Assembly (NCBI RefSeq): GCF_013283665.1 | Contig: NZ_JABEKU010000001.1 | Location: 1,922,001 to 1,986,000, forward strand | Direction of reading: 5' to 3' | DNA: 64,000 nucleotides | DNA from: Ensifer sesbaniae | GTDB lineage: Bacteria > Pseudomonadota > Alphaproteobacteria > Rhizobiales > Rhizobiaceae | Shown: piece by piece, positions 53,907 through 63,493 of the stretch | How the letters are laid out: each line of letters opens with the position of its first letter | Numbering within the stretch: the first letter of the stretch is position 1 | Made by a program: the position numbers and the translations under genes | Notes under the pieces: model-generated | Databases searched by the model: none | Told to the model about the DNA's origin: nothing | What the model saw: only the letters and a program-made list of their open reading frames with translations

Positions 53907-54746
53907 ATGGCGTTCCGGCGCGCCTTCACCATTCTCGGCTGCGGCTCGTCGCCGGGCGTCCCGCGCATTACCGGTGACTGGGGCGCCTGCAATCCTGAAA
54001 ATCCAAAGAACCGGCGCATGCGCGCGGCTTTGCTGGTCGAGCAGACCGCGCCCGATGGCGGCAAGACGACCGTCGTCATCGACACCGGGCCGGATTTTCG
54101 TGCGCAAATGGTTGCAGCAGAGGTGCGCCACATCGATGCGGTGCTCTATACCCACGCCCATGCCGATCACTTGCACGGCATCGACGACCTGCGCGGCTAC
54201 GTCATTGAAAACCGGAGAAGGGTACCGATCTGGGCCGATGCCTATACCATGGGGCGAATCCGTGAAGGCTTCGGCTATTGCCTGCAATCACCTCCCGGTA
54301 GCGGTTACCCGCCGATCGTCGAGCCACGGATCATTCCCGACGATCTGTCGCCCGTCGTGATCACCGGCGCCGGCGGGCCGATCCCGTTCCGGCCGCTGAT
54401 GCAGTTTCACGGCAACATCCATTCGCTGGGGTTCCGTATCGGCAATTTCGCCTATTGCAGCGATGTCAGTGATTTTCCTGCGGAAACCGTCGCCAAGCTC
54501 GACGGTCTCGATCTCCTGGTCATTGACACGCTGCAGTACAAGTTTCACCCAAGCCATCTGTCGCTGGTGCAGTCGCTCGGCTGGATCGCCAGGCTGCAGC
54601 CGAAGCGGGCGGTGCTGACGCACATGCACGTGCCGTTGGATTACGACACGGTTCAGGGCGAAACGCCCGACCACATCGAGCCGGCCTACGACATGATGCG
54701 GCTCGAATTCGACGTCGCCGATCCGGCATCCGCCGATAACGCATAA
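53907..54746 (+). CDS. MBL-fold metallohydrolase (PhnP-like)
   Basis: A 279-aa metallo-beta-lactamase-fold phosphodiesterase. It starts FTILGCGSSPGVPRI, has THAHADHLHGIDDLRGY (HxHxDH, ~residues 81-97), a later SDVSDFP and a final LTHMHVPLDY, like E. coli PhnP. Family members hydrolyse cyclic phosphodiesters; no phosphonate genes are nearby, so the substrate here is open. It starts 1 bp after the tatD stop, so coupling to metG-tatD is likely. Very A+T-rich DNA follows. Confidence 0.92.
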   Translation: MAFRRAFTILGCGSSPGVPRITGDWGACNPENPKNRRMRAALLVEQTAPDGGKTTVVIDTGPDFRAQMVAAEVRHIDAVLYTHAHADHLHGIDDLRGYVIENRRRVPIWADAYTMGRIREGFGYCLQSPPGSGYPPIVEPRIIPDDLSPVVITGAGGPIPFRPLMQFHGNIHSLGFRIGNFAYCSDVSDFPAETVAKLDGLDLLVIDTLQYKFHPSHLSLVQSLGWIARLQPKRAVLTHMHVPLDYDTVQGETPDHIEPAYDMMRLEFDVADPASADNA

Positions 54747-54778
54747 ATTAGATTAGAATTATTTTATAATATATTGAT

Positions 54779-55735
54779 TTATTTGGAAAAATAGGGTGCG
54801 AGATTGGAGCGGATGCGCTCCAGTACCGTTGCGCCTGAAAGATCCGGAACGAAGCGCTGGCCGGTGATCTTCTCGAAAGCCTCGATATAGACCGCCGAGG
54901 TCTGTTCGATGAGATCGACGGGAATTTCTGGTATCGGATCCTTGTAGGGATCGCAGCGCGCGGTGACCCAGGCGCGCACGAAATCCTTGTCGAAGCTCTT
55001 CGGGCGGTCGCCGCGTTCGAAGCTCTGCTGGTAGCTATCGGCAATCCAGTAGCGGCTGCTATCGGGCGTGTGGATCTCATCGGCGAGAATGATCGTGCCG
55101 TTCTCGTCGGTGCCGAACTCGTATTTGGTGTCGACGAGGATCAGACCGCGCTCGGCGGCGCGCTGTTGGCCACGGGCAAACAGAGCCAGCGCATAGTTCC
55201 AGACCGTATCCAGTTGTTCTTTCGTCAGCAGTCCTTGCTCGAGAATCGCTTCGGCCGAGAGTGGCTCGTCGTGACCGCCGTCGAAAGCCTTGCTGGTGGG
55301 CGTAATGATCGGCTGTGGCAGCTTTTCGTTGTCGCGCATGCCGTCCGGCAAGGTGATGCCGTACATCTCACGTTCGCCGTTGCGGTATTTCGTCAGGATC
55401 GAGGTGCTCGTGGTCCCGGCAAGATAGCCGCGCACGACGACCTCGACCGGCAGGATGTCGAGCCGCTTGCCGATGACGACATTGGGGTCCGGATAGCTGA
55501 CCACATGGTTCGGGCAGATGTCGGCCGTTTCCTCGAACCAATAGCGCGCGGTCTGGGTCAAGACGTGACCCTTGTGCGGAATGGAGGTCAGGATGACGTC
55601 GAAGGCGCTCAGCCGATCCGTCGCGATGATGATCCGGTTGCCGTCGGGCAGATCGTAATTTTCGCGAACTTTGCCTTTGTAGCGGTTTGGCAGTTCCGGA
55701 ATGAAAGCATCTGAAAGAACGCGCAATTCGCTCAT
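54779..55735 (-). CDS. purC: Phosphoribosylaminoimidazole-succinocarboxamide synthase, large type
   Basis: PurC ligates aspartate to CAIR in purine synthesis. This protein is 318 aa, larger than the usual ~250-aa bacterial SAICAR synthase, and looks like the yeast ADE1-type branch. Motifs are [24 protein letters not shown] (~residues 37-46), [15 protein letters not shown] and LVDTKYEFG. Rhizobia commonly carry a second, shorter purC elsewhere, so this may be a paralogue. The ATG at 55735 has a weak AAGG upstream. An insertion sequence lies 150 bp upstream. Confidence 0.93.
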   Translation of the reverse strand: MSELRVLSDAFIPELPNRYKGKVRENYDLPDGNRIIIATDRLSAFDVILTSIPHKGHVLTQTARYWFEETADICPNHVVSYPDPNVVIGKRLDILPVEVVVRGYLAGTTSTSILTKYRNGEREMYGITLPDGMRDNEKLPQPIITPTSKAFDGGHDEPLSAEAILEQGLLTKEQLDTVWNYALALFARGQQRAAERGLILVDTKYEFGTDENGTIILADEIHTPDSSRYWIADSYQQSFERGDRPKSFDKDFVRAWVTARCDPYKDPIPEIPVDLIEQTSAVYIEAFEKITGQRFVPDLSGATVLERIRSNLAPYFSK

Positions 55736-55882
55736 CACATCTGGCCTTGAAAGAGGTGTCGATCGCTGGAACGCTAAGCAGGCCGGAAAGACCGGGTCAA
55801 GCTCGGCAAGGCAAGGAATGGTGCGCAATCCATGTTTTCCGGCATATACGGAAGTTCCATAATCTATCTTATGTGATCTTTG

Positions 55883-57633
55883 TGTCACAGGGCTATTTAG
55901 TAATGCGACAGTTGGGCCAGTTAGAGATGCGACACTCTCGCCTCTCGACGCGCTGGTCAATGTCAACGTTGGGAGCAAGGATGACGACCTTCCGCCTGGT
56001 GGAGACCATGAGCGTTCGGAGTCGTGATGTCCTGTTTGATCACCATGTCGCAGAAAGAATTGCATCGCCTCGAAGTCATTCAGAAGATCAATGATCGACG
56101 CCTAAGCGTTGTCCAGGCAGCCGAACTGCTCGGGCTCAGCCGAAGTCAGGTGCACAGGCTGCTGCAGGCTTATGACCGGTCCGGTGCGGCCGGTCTGGTT
56201 TCAAAGAAGCGATCGCGGCCAAGCAATCGGCGCCACAGCGAAGATTTTCGCAATGCGGCGCTGGATCTGATCCGCGAACGCTATCTGGATTTCGGTCCGA
56301 CGCTGGCGCGCGAGAAGCTGATCGAACTGCATCACATCTCGGTCGCCAAGGAGACGCTGCGCCAATGGATGACCGAGGCCGGCATCTGGGTCTCGCGACG
56401 CGAGCGCAAGCAGCGGGTCTTCCAGCCGCGCGGCCGGCGTGACTGCTTCGGTGAACTGGTCCAGATCGACGGCTCGCATCACTGGTGGTTCGAGAACCGC
56501 GGCCCCAAATGCGCCCTGCTCGTCTATATCGACGACGCCACTGGCAAGCTGTTGCATCTGCGGTTCGCCGGATCGGAGAACACCTTCGATTACCTGCATG
56601 CGACGAAGGCGTATCTGCAGCAATGGGGCAAGCCTCTGGCATTTTACAGCGACAAGCACGGTGTCTTTCGTTCAACCCATGCCTCGGAGAAGGACCGGAC
56701 GAGCGGCCTGACCCAGTTCGGGCGGGCGCTTTATGAACTCAACATCGACATCATCTGCGCCAACACCCCGCAGGCCAAAGGACGCGTCGAACGCGCCAAC
56801 CAGACGCTGCAGGATCGATTGGTCAAGGAACTACGGCTGCGCGGCATCGACACGATCGACGCGGCCAATGCCTATGCGCCGGAGTTCATGGCCGACTTCA
56901 ATCGTCGCTTTGGCAAGCCGCCGCGCAATCCGAAGGACATGCATCGGCCGCTTGCCGCGCATGAGAACCTCGATGGCGCCATGTGCCGCAAGGAAGTCCG
57001 CACGCTGTCGCAGTCATTGACGCTGCGCTATGACAAGGTCTTGTTCATTCTCGATCCGACGGAGCAGGCCAAGGCGCTGGCGGGTAAGAAGGTGGTCGTT
57101 TGCGACTATCCGGACGGCCGCCTCGAGATCATGCACGAGAGCTTCGTCCTGCCCTACAGAACCTTCGACACCTTGCGATCGGTCCATCGTTCGGAGGTCG
57201 TCGAGAACAAGCGCCTGGACGACATGCTTTCGATCGTCGCCGAGATGCAGGCCGGGCGTGAACAGCAGCGCAGCAAGAGCGGCCCTCGCCGCACCGGCCA
57301 GACGGATCATATGTTTGGCATTCGCGACGGCAGCCAGAGCAACGGCTATCAGAAGCGCGGCCGCAAGCCCGGCCGGCGGACGGACTTCATGAATGATCCG
57401 GAGGTCATTGCCAAAAGGCAGAAGGCACTAGCGCGCATGCAGGCAGCGGAATGAACCGCTGGCCCTCATAGCCTCAAAGCTAAAGCCGAAGGGTGTCCCT
57501 CACCCGCCCCCGCTCCTTCCTTGCAACCCGGACCAGCCGGACGGATCGGGGGCTGACCGTCAGCGCCAGCAGCGGTGCCGAGTGTCGCATTTCTAACTGG
57601 CTGGCGGCGCCGCATCTCTAATCAGCTTTGACA
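55883..57633 (+). mobile_element. ISNCY-like insertion sequence
   Basis: A transposase gene is flanked by imperfect terminal inverted repeats. The left end reads TTAGTAATGCGACAG then CCAGTTAGAGATGCGACACTC. The right end, reversed, reads TTAGAGATGCGGC then CCAGTTAGAAATGCGACACTC. Each end has two repeats of a (T)TAGxxATGCGxC module. If outer TGTCA/TGACA bases belong to the ends, the element spans about 1.75 kb. No clear target duplication was found, so the borders are approximate. Confidence 0.75.
56027..57454 (+). CDS. ISNCY-family (IS1202-like) transposase
   Basis: A 475-aa DDE transposase. The N-terminal helix-turn-helix region includes [19 protein letters not shown] (~residues 29-47). The RNase H-like core has D in [12 protein letters not shown] in [10 protein letters not shown] and E in [19 protein letters not shown], the full catalytic triad. 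The C-terminus is basic. ATG 56027 follows GGAG; GTG 56024 and ATG 56045 are alternatives. It appears intact with no internal stop, so the element may still be active. Confidence 0.9.
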   Translation: MSCLITMSQKELHRLEVIQKINDRRLSVVQAAELLGLSRSQVHRLLQAYDRSGAAGLVSKKRSRPSNRRHSEDFRNAALDLIRERYLDFGPTLAREKLIELHHISVAKETLRQWMTEAGIWVSRRERKQRVFQPRGRRDCFGELVQIDGSHHWWFENRGPKCALLVYIDDATGKLLHLRFAGSENTFDYLHATKAYLQQWGKPLAFYSDKHGVFRSTHASEKDRTSGLTQFGRALYELNIDIICANTPQAKGRVERANQTLQDRLVKELRLRGIDTIDAANAYAPEFMADFNRRFGKPPRNPKDMHRPLAAHENLDGAMCRKEVRTLSQSLTLRYDKVLFILDPTEQAKALAGKKVVVCDYPDGRLEIMHESFVLPYRTFDTLRSVHRSEVVENKRLDDMLSIVAEMQAGREQQRSKSGPRRTGQTDHMFGIRDGSQSNGYQKRGRKPGRRTDFMNDPEVIAKRQKALARMQAAE

Positions 57634-57635
57634 TT

Positions 57636-57700
57636 GTGTGTAGCCGCAAAGTTAAAGTGTCCTGATCCTGCAAAGTAAGAATGTCACTCTCCCCGGCTTT
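57636..57700 (+). mobile_element. Truncated end of a second insertion sequence
   Basis: TGTGTAGCCGCAAAGTTAAA ... GCAAAGTAAGAATGTCAC shows the same two-module layout as the ISNCY ends (GCAAAGTTAAAGTGTC and GCAAAGTAAGAATGTCAC) but a different sequence. No transposase follows before the TauE gene, so it looks like a left-end stub abutting the intact element. Confidence 0.55.
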
Positions 57701-57717
57701 TGATGACCCGGGAGATT

Positions 57718-58434
57718 TCAGCTTGCGGCACCCCATAGGAGGCTGACGCCCGCACCGAGCAACAGCGCATCCATGATGTGCCTGAACGCTTCAGGCGTCA
57801 GGCGTAGCAGAAAAGGTTTGGCAATCAGTGAGCCGACCATCAACGATCCGCCCACCAACAACCCCTTTGCCAAGGCCGCGAATGGCAGAGCGCCGAAACT
57901 TTGAAACGTGAGCGCCTTGGTGACGTAAATCGCAAGCGACGCTGCGGCTTCTGTGCCGATGAAGCTCCCTTTTGTCAGGCCGTATCCGATGAACACCGGC
58001 ACGGATACGGGGCCGGTGGAAGCGACAATGCCCGTCAGGAAACCTATGGCAGCCCCCGCCAAAGCGAGATGTGGCAGCGTCAGTTGCCGTAAATTTGCGG
58101 CAAGCCAGCGGCGCATTGGGATCATGGTCAGGAAGAAGATTCCGATTGCCGCATCCACTGTGCGCGGAGGCAAAACCAACATTGTGCGCGCGCCCAGTGC
58201 TGCTGCCGGTATCCCTGTCGCCGCATAGGCCGCAACTGCATGCCAGTCGATGGAGCGCCACCATACGAGAATGCGGGAGACATTTGCCATCACGGCGGCG
58301 ATGGCCATGATCGGGATGGCTTCCTTTGGGCCATTAACGTATGCGAGCACCGGCAGGAGCATCATCGAAGCGCCCGTACCGATAATGCCGCTAACGACCC
58401 CGGCGAGCAGGCCAATGATGAGGACAAGAAGCAA
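57718..58434 (-). CDS. TauE/SafE-family membrane permease
   Basis: A 238-aa protein with seven to eight membrane spans of the TauE/SafE (sulfite/anion exporter, COG0730) family. The N-terminal repeat is LLAGVVSGIIGTGASMMLLP (~residues 9-28) and the second repeat AAIGFLTGIVASTGPVSVPV. The substrate (sulfite, sulfonates, other anions) is not predictable. The only usable start is a TTG at 58434 with GGAG 7 nt upstream, because a stop lies five codons before it. Its 3' end lies 17 bp from the IS stub. Confidence 0.85.
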   Translation of the reverse strand: MLLVLIIGLLAGVVSGIIGTGASMMLLPVLAYVNGPKEAIPIMAIAAVMANVSRILVWWRSIDWHAVAAYAATGIPAAALGARTMLVLPPRTVDAAIGIFFLTMIPMRRWLAANLRQLTLPHLALAGAAIGFLTGIVASTGPVSVPVFIGYGLTKGSFIGTEAAASLAIYVTKALTFQSFGALPFAALAKGLLVGGSLMVGSLIAKPFLLRLTPEAFRHIMDALLLGAGVSLLWGAAS

Positions 58435-58780
58435 GCACGGGCTCCATCAATTTCTGACGTCTCACGGATAAAATTCGAGTTTTCTGATTCTGAAAAGCAG
58501 AACACCGCCCCGCTCCTGCCAGCCGTGCGAGATCCCGTTCCTCCGGTTCGAAAAAAACGTTCGCGCGGGCGTCGGGCGGCCCTGCCTGATCGGTTCATTT
58601 CGAAAAACATCACCAACTTATGATATTTAAGGAAGACTACTCAGAACATGATGTAATTATATGATTATATTTGGTAATATTGGATCGCTTGATGCCGAGA
58701 GCCGCACGCCGCTGGCACACGACCGTTTCCGAAGTGCGCGACTGTCCTATGCTCTTCAGCTCTGGCTATGGAGATCGGCG
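58435..58780. other. 346-bp gap with an A+T-rich segment, no gene seen
   Basis: The section around 58610-58685 is clearly richer in A and T than its surroundings (many ATATT, TAATTATAT runs), in contrast to the 60+% G+C genome. It could contain the promoter of the downstream DUF4864 gene or mark an old insertion. Confidence 0.45.
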
Positions 58781-59200
58781 ATGTTCAGGAGCTTTGTTAT
58801 CGCCCTCGGGCTAGTGGCTCTGGCTGGCACAGGCGCTTCGCGCGCGGAAGAACCGGTCGATACGGTGCGATCGATCATTCAGGAGCAGATCGCCGCCTTC
58901 CTGCGTGATGATGCGGAGGCCGCCTATTCCTTTGCCTCGCCCGAGATCCGCGGCAAGTTTCCCGACAAGTCCGCCTTCTTCGACATGGTCAAGCGCGGCT
59001 ATCGGCCGGTTTACCGGCCCGGCAATTTCGCCTTTGGCCGGTCGAAAGTCGTGGGCGACCAGGTGTTCCAGGAGGTGCTGATCTCGGCGCCCGATGGCAA
59101 GGACTGGACGGCGATCTACCAGCTCGTGAAGCAGCCGGATGGCAGCTACAAGATCAATGCCGTGATGATGCTGCAGTCGGCGCCAGGGCCGGCGATTTGA
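58781..59200 (+). CDS. DUF4864 family exported protein
   Basis: A 139-aa protein with a signal peptide (SFVIALGLVALAGTGASRAE) and the DUF4864 domain: VRSIIQEQIAAFLRDDAEAAYSFASPEI near residue 32, VKRGYRPVYRP, and a C-terminal strand region ending YKINAVMMLQ. The NTF2-like fold suggests ligand binding in the periplasm; the function is unknown. The ATG at 58781 follows GGAGATCGGCG. It is convergent with tgt, with only 12 bp between stops. Confidence 0.85.
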   Translation: MFRSFVIALGLVALAGTGASRAEEPVDTVRSIIQEQIAAFLRDDAEAAYSFASPEIRGKFPDKSAFFDMVKRGYRPVYRPGNFAFGRSKVVGDQVFQEVLISAPDGKDWTAIYQLVKQPDGSYKINAVMMLQSAPGPAI

Positions 59201-59212
59201 GTGCCTCGCGCC

Positions 59213-60343
59213 TCACACTGGCGGCAGGTCCCCTCGCCGCCAGTTTTCCTGGGTTTCGGCCATGAAGTCGGCAAAGCGCCCCTCGTCGATCGCCAGGCGA
59301 ATGCCGGCCATGAGTTCCTGATAGTAGGCCAGGTTGTTCCAGCTCAGAAGCATGCCGCCAAGCGACTCGTTCGAACGGATCAGGTGATGCAGATAGGCGC
59401 GCGAATAGTCGCGCGTCGCCGGGCATGAGGATTGTTCGTCGAGCGGGCGCATGTCTTCGGCATGCCGCGCATTGCGCAGGTTGATGCGGCCGTGGCGCGT
59501 GAAAGCAAGGCCGTGGCGTCCCGAACGGGTCGGCATCACGCAGTCGAACATGTCGATGCCCTCAGCCACCGACTTCAGGATATCGTCGGGTGTGCCGACT
59601 CCCATGAGGTAGCGCGGCTTGTCCGCCGGCATGATCGGGCAGGTGATGTCGAGCATGCGCAGCATCACCTCCTGCGGCTCGCCGACGGCGAGACCGCCGA
59701 CGGCGTATCCTTTGAGATCGAGGCCTTTCAGCGCTTCGGCCGAGCGCTCACGCAGCTTCGGGATATCGCCACCCTGCACGATGCCGAACATCGCCTTGCC
59801 CGGCTGGTTGCCGAAGGCGACCTTGCAGCGTTCGGCCCAGCGCAGCGACATTTCCATCGCGCGCTCGATTTCCTTGGGTTCAGCCGGCAGCGCCACGCAT
59901 TCGTCGAGCTGCATCTGGATATCGCTGTCGAGCAGACCCTGGATCTCGATCGAGCGTTCCGGCGACATATGGAAGATTGCGCCATCGACGTGGCTCTTGA
60001 AGGTGACGCCCTGCTCGTCGAGCTTGCGCAGGCCGGCAAGCGACATGACCTGGAAGCCGCCCGAATCGGTGAGGATCGGTCCCTGCCAGCGGATCAGCCC
60101 GTGCAGGCCGCCAAGCCGGGCGACGCGCTCGGCGCCGGGGCGCAGCATCAGGTGGTAGGTGTTGCCGAGAATGATGTCGGCGCCGAGATCCTTCACCTGG
60201 TCGAGATACATCGCCTTGACCGTGCCGACCGTGCCGACCGGCATGAAGGCCGGCGTGCGGATCGTGCCGCGCGGCATGGAAACCTCGCCGCGACGTGCCT
60301 TGCCGTCGGTTTTGTGGAGCTTGAACTGGAAGGTCTCGGTCAT
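59213..60343 (-). CDS. tgt: tRNA-guanine transglycosylase, zinc site apparently absent
   Basis: Tgt exchanges guanine 34 of GUN-anticodon tRNAs for preQ1, a step in queuosine synthesis. The 376-aa protein has the substrate aspartate in [12 protein letters not shown] (~residue 90), VGGLAVGEP and MPTRSGRHG with the nucleophilic aspartate just before (FDCVMPTR). The C-terminal region where other Tgts have CxCxxC and a later His reads SSCPAT (residues 305-310) and WNNLAYYQ, so only one of four zinc ligands is kept. It starts immediately after the queA stop and is cotranscribed with it. Confidence 0.95.
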   Translation of the reverse strand: MTETFQFKLHKTDGKARRGEVSMPRGTIRTPAFMPVGTVGTVKAMYLDQVKDLGADIILGNTYHLMLRPGAERVARLGGLHGLIRWQGPILTDSGGFQVMSLAGLRKLDEQGVTFKSHVDGAIFHMSPERSIEIQGLLDSDIQMQLDECVALPAEPKEIERAMEMSLRWAERCKVAFGNQPGKAMFGIVQGGDIPKLRERSAEALKGLDLKGYAVGGLAVGEPQEVMLRMLDITCPIMPADKPRYLMGVGTPDDILKSVAEGIDMFDCVMPTRSGRHGLAFTRHGRINLRNARHAEDMRPLDEQSSCPATRDYSRAYLHHLIRSNESLGGMLLSWNNLAYYQELMAGIRLAIDEGRFADFMAETQENWRRGDLPPV

Positions 60344-61426
60344 CTAGTCTTTCCGGAAGAGCAGGCTGGCATCGCCATAGGAATAGAAGCGGTAGCCGGT
60401 CTCGATCGCATGTGTGTAGGCCGCGCGCATCGTTTCCAGGCCCGAGAAGGCCGAGACCAGCATGAACAGGGTCGATTTCGGCAGGTGGAAATTGGTCATC
60501 AGCATGTCGACGGCACGGAAGCGATAGCCGGGCGTGATGAAGATGCCGGTTGGCCCCGACCACGGACTGACGAGGCCGTCGTCGGAAGTCGCGCTCTCGA
60601 TCAGCCGCAGCGAAGTCGTGCCGACGCAGACGATGCGCCCGCCCCTCGCCTTGACGGCATTGAGTCGTTCGGCGGTGCGGGCGTCGACATGGCCGATCTC
60701 CTGATGCATCACATGATCATCGGTATCGTCAGCCTTGACCGGCAGGAACGTTCCCGCCCCGACATGCAGTGTCACGAAGTGCCTTTCGATGCCGGCCTCG
60801 TCGAGCTTGGCGAAGAGACGGTCGGTGAAGTGCAACCCTGCCGTGGGCGCGGCAACCGCGCCCTCCTCCCGGGCATACACCGTCTGATAGTCAGCGCGGT
60901 CCCGGGCGTCTTCGGCGCGTTTCGAGGCGATGTAGGGCGGCAAGGGAATATGGCCGACCGCCATGATCGCCTCGTCGAGCGATGGGCCCGAAAGGTCGAA
61001 GCGCAGCGTCACCTCGCCGGCATCGCCCTTCTCTTCCACGGTCGCGTCGAGCATGCCGAGCATGCAGCTCGCGCCTTCATGGCCAAAGGCGATGCGGTCA
61101 CCGACCTTCAGCCGCCGCGCCGGGCGGGCAAAGGCCTTCCAGCGATCGGGTGCTGTCCGCATGTGCAGCGTCAGCGAGACGGACGTGGTGATCTCCTCGC
61201 CGCGGCGCCGAATGCCTTCCAATTGTGCCGGGATGACCTTGGTGTCGTTGAAGACCAGTGCGTCGCCCTCCCTGAGGAACGACGGCAGGTCGAGCACGCC
61301 CTTGTCGGACAGAACTTCCGGGCCACCAGGGTGAACGACGAGCATGCGGGCGCTGTCGCGTGGGCTTGCGGGCCTAAGCGCAATCGAGGTTTCCGGAAGG
61401 TCGAAGTCGAACAGGTCTACGCGCAT
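60344..61426 (-). CDS. queA: S-adenosylmethionine:tRNA ribosyltransferase-isomerase
   Basis: QueA transfers and isomerises the ribosyl part of SAM onto preQ1 in tRNA, giving epoxyqueuosine, the step after Tgt. The 360-aa protein starts [19 protein letters not shown], carries [15 protein letters not shown] (~residue 52), [11 protein letters not shown] and [16 protein letters not shown]. The C-terminus has [19 protein letters not shown]. queA and tgt abut with no gap, so the two consecutive queuosine steps are coupled. A terminator separates it from the cyclophilin gene upstream. Confidence 0.97.
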   Translation of the reverse strand: MRVDLFDFDLPETSIALRPASPRDSARMLVVHPGGPEVLSDKGVLDLPSFLREGDALVFNDTKVIPAQLEGIRRRGEEITTSVSLTLHMRTAPDRWKAFARPARRLKVGDRIAFGHEGASCMLGMLDATVEEKGDAGEVTLRFDLSGPSLDEAIMAVGHIPLPPYIASKRAEDARDRADYQTVYAREEGAVAAPTAGLHFTDRLFAKLDEAGIERHFVTLHVGAGTFLPVKADDTDDHVMHQEIGHVDARTAERLNAVKARGGRIVCVGTTSLRLIESATSDDGLVSPWSGPTGIFITPGYRFRAVDMLMTNFHLPKSTLFMLVSAFSGLETMRAAYTHAIETGYRFYSYGDASLLFRKD

Positions 61427-61448
61427 CGTTATCTTCAGACAAAAGCAA

Positions 61449-61482
61449 ACCCGCCCCGGCGCGTTCGGCGACCGGGGCGGGT
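61449..61482 (-). terminator. Rho-independent terminator between cyclophilin and queA
   Basis: An 11-bp stem ACCCGCCCCGG/CCGGGGCGGGT with a 12-nt loop, followed on the minus strand by TTGCTTTTG. It lies between the 61500 stop and queA. Confidence 0.85.
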
Positions 61483-61499
61483 CCGTGCATTAGCGCAAA

Positions 61500-62009
61500 T
61501 CAGGCGTCGGCGGCAACCCGCATCGTTACGATCGAGTCGGGATCGCGCACCGGTTCGCCGCGCTTGATCTTGTCGACATTGTCCATGCCCTCGATGACCT
61601 GACCCCAAACGGAGTATTGCTTGTTGAGCCAGGGGGCATCGGTGAAGCAGATGAAGAACTGCGAGTTAGCCGAGTTCGGCATCTGGCTGCGGGCCATCGA
61701 GCAGGTGCCGCGAACGTGGCTGACGTTCGAGAATTCGGCCTTCAGATCCGGCTTGGAGGAGCCGCCCATGCCGGCACGCGCCGGGTTGAAGTGCTCGCCG
61801 CCGGTCTTGCCGTACTGAACGTCGCCGGTCTGCGCCATGAAGTCCTCGATCACTCGGTGGAACACCACGCCGTCATAGGCACCTTCGCGAGCCAGTTCCT
61901 TGATGCGGGCGACATGGCCCGGAGCGACGTCAGGCAGAAGCTCGATGACGACCCTGCCCTTGGTGGTCTCCAGGATGATCGTGTTTTCCGGATCCTTGAT
62001 CTCGGCCAT
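61500..62009 (-). CDS. Cytoplasmic peptidyl-prolyl cis-trans isomerase (cyclophilin)
   Basis: A 169-aa PpiB-type cyclophilin that speeds proline isomerisation. It has FHRVIEDFMAQTGD (~residue 50), GTCSMARSQMPNSANSQFFI and LDxxYxVWGQVIEGMD-type sequence (actual LNKQYSVWGQVIEGMD). There is no signal peptide, so it acts in the cytoplasm. It follows the exported paralogue by 22 bp in the same operon, and both resemble each other strongly, which suggests tandem duplication with one copy gaining or losing a signal peptide. Confidence 0.94.
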   Translation of the reverse strand: MAEIKDPENTIILETTKGRVVIELLPDVAPGHVARIKELAREGAYDGVVFHRVIEDFMAQTGDVQYGKTGGEHFNPARAGMGGSSKPDLKAEFSNVSHVRGTCSMARSQMPNSANSQFFICFTDAPWLNKQYSVWGQVIEGMDNVDKIKRGEPVRDPDSIVTMRVAADA

Positions 62010-62031
62010 GGGTTTTCTCCTTCTGTTGACT

Positions 62032-62604
62032 TTACTTGCCGACCTTGACGTTGATCATGCGGTCGGGATCGGTAACGGAGCCGTTGTTGGCATCGTCGCC
62101 GAGCTTGATCTTGTCGACGTTCTCCATCCCGGAAACGACCTTGCCGACGACAGTATACTGGCCGTTCAGGAAGTCTCCCGGGGCGAACATGATGAAAAAC
62201 TGCGAGTTGGCGCTGTTCGGGTCCTGCGAGCGGGCCATGCCGACCGTGCCGCGCTCGAACGGAACGTCGGAGAACTCCGCCGGCAGGTCGGGCCGCGAGG
62301 AACCACCGGTGCCGGCAGCCTGCGGCTGGTAGCCGTTTTCCATGTCGCCATACTGCACGTCGCCGGTCTGGGCCATGAAGCCCTTGATCACGCGGTGAAA
62401 GGCAACGTTGTCATATTCGCCGGCGGCGGCAAGCGCCTTGATCTGCTCGACATGCTTCGGAGCAATGTCCGGACGCAGTTCGACGACGACAGGCCCATCC
62501 TTGAGCGTGATCGTGATGAAGTTGTCGGCCGATTGTGCGATCGCCGTTCCCGTCCAGGAGGCAAGCGCAAGGGCGCCGGCGAAAGCGAGGTGGAGGATTT
62601 TCAT
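62032..62604 (-). CDS. Periplasmic peptidyl-prolyl cis-trans isomerase (cyclophilin)
   Basis: A 190-aa PpiA-type cyclophilin with a Sec signal peptide (residues 1-24, ending TAIAQ). The catalytic region is FHRVIKGFMAQTGDVQYG (~residue 77), then GTVGMARSQDPNSANSQFF and YTVVGKVVSGMENVDK. It assists folding of periplasmic proteins. The ATG at 62604 follows GGAGAAACC. It sits 34 bp downstream of coaD and 22 bp upstream of the cytoplasmic paralogue. Confidence 0.95.
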   Translation of the reverse strand: MKILHLAFAGALALASWTGTAIAQSADNFITITLKDGPVVVELRPDIAPKHVEQIKALAAAGEYDNVAFHRVIKGFMAQTGDVQYGDMENGYQPQAAGTGGSSRPDLPAEFSDVPFERGTVGMARSQDPNSANSQFFIMFAPGDFLNGQYTVVGKVVSGMENVDKIKLGDDANNGSVTDPDRMINVKVGK

Positions 62605-62638
62605 GGTTTCTCCCTGCGTGGTGAAATTGTGCCGCGCG

Positions 62639-63133
62639 TCAGGCGCGGCGTTTGGCCTGCAGCGCTTGGTAAACTGCCGCGGGCACGAAGGCGCTGACGT
62701 CACCGCCCATGGCCGCGATCTGGCGGACCAATGTGGCCGTAATGGGCCGCGATGCCGTGCCCGCGGGCAAGAATAACGTCTGGATGTCGGGGGCCATCTG
62801 CCGGTTCATGCCGGCCATCTGCATTTCGTAGTCGAGGTCCGTGCCGTCGCGAAGCCCGCGCACCAGCAGTTTCGCGCCGCGGGCGCGCGCCGCGTCGACG
62901 ACCAGATTGTCGAAGGCGACGACTTCGATGTCACCGGCCCTTTCGGGGAGAAACTCCTGCAGTGACTGACGGATGAGCTCGGCGCGTTCTTCGAAGGAAA
63001 ACAGCGGCGCCTTCCCCGGATGGATGCCGATCGCGACGATGACCTTCGCCGCCACGTTCAGTGCCTGCACGAGCACGTCGAGATGCCCGTTCGTCATTGG
63101 ATCGAAGGAGCCGGGATAGAATGCCGTGGTCAT
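62639..63133 (-). CDS. coaD: Phosphopantetheine adenylyltransferase
   Basis: CoaD adenylates 4'-phosphopantetheine to dephospho-CoA, the penultimate step of coenzyme A synthesis. The 164-aa protein starts [18 protein letters not shown] with the nucleotidyltransferase TxGH motif. It carries [20 protein letters not shown] (~residue 88) and the C-terminal [21 protein letters not shown]. The ATG at 63133 has AGGTGCA upstream. It is the promoter-proximal gene of coaD-ppi-ppi, ahead of queA-tgt. Confidence 0.97.
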   Translation of the reverse strand: MTTAFYPGSFDPMTNGHLDVLVQALNVAAKVIVAIGIHPGKAPLFSFEERAELIRQSLQEFLPERAGDIEVVAFDNLVVDAARARGAKLLVRGLRDGTDLDYEMQMAGMNRQMAPDIQTLFLPAGTASRPITATLVRQIAAMGGDVSAFVPAAVYQALQAKRRA

Positions 63134-63359
63134 TGCACCTGTTTCCGTTTGGTGAAGCCTTTTGTCACGTACGGCGACGGACCGCAAGAGTTGTGCCGAT
63201 GGCTGAGGACTGTTCCCTGGGAAACAGCGGGGCGGAAAGAATGAATGCTAGATGAATGTCATGTTCAACGGTGCTTCACACGCAGAACGTTAGTGTAGCG
63301 CCATAAACAACGGAACTTTTCGAACGTATTGCCGTTTAGGATGCGAAAGGATTACGGCT

Positions 63360-63482
63360 ATGGGACTTGCTCTGTTTTCGATGGCGATGTTTTTCACGAT
63401 GCTTTTCGCGACGATTCAAGGACTTCGCAACGAGTCCCGTGACCGGCGCGAGCAATTCGTGACCCAGAAGATCTTCCGTTGA
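63360..63482 (+). CDS. 40-aa membrane microprotein
   Basis: ATG at 63360 with AAAGGATTACGGCT upstream; 40 codons to TGA. The first 20 residues are strongly hydrophobic (LALFSMAMFFTMLFATIQG) and the rest is charged (NESRDRREQF), a single-span membrane protein with a basic cytoplasmic tail. It ends 11 bp before the next microprotein gene, and an intrinsic terminator follows that gene, so the two form a small transcription unit. No family recognised. Confidence 0.6.
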   Translation: MGLALFSMAMFFTMLFATIQGLRNESRDRREQFVTQKIFR

Positions 63483-63493
63483 CGGAGGGCGTC

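Noticed and set aside
59432-61567. Very long plus-strand open frame opposite tgt-queA
   Set aside because: It is the antisense of two clearly functional genes; high G+C content leaves such shadow frames open. The same holds for long frames opposite glmS, mfd, recG and metG.
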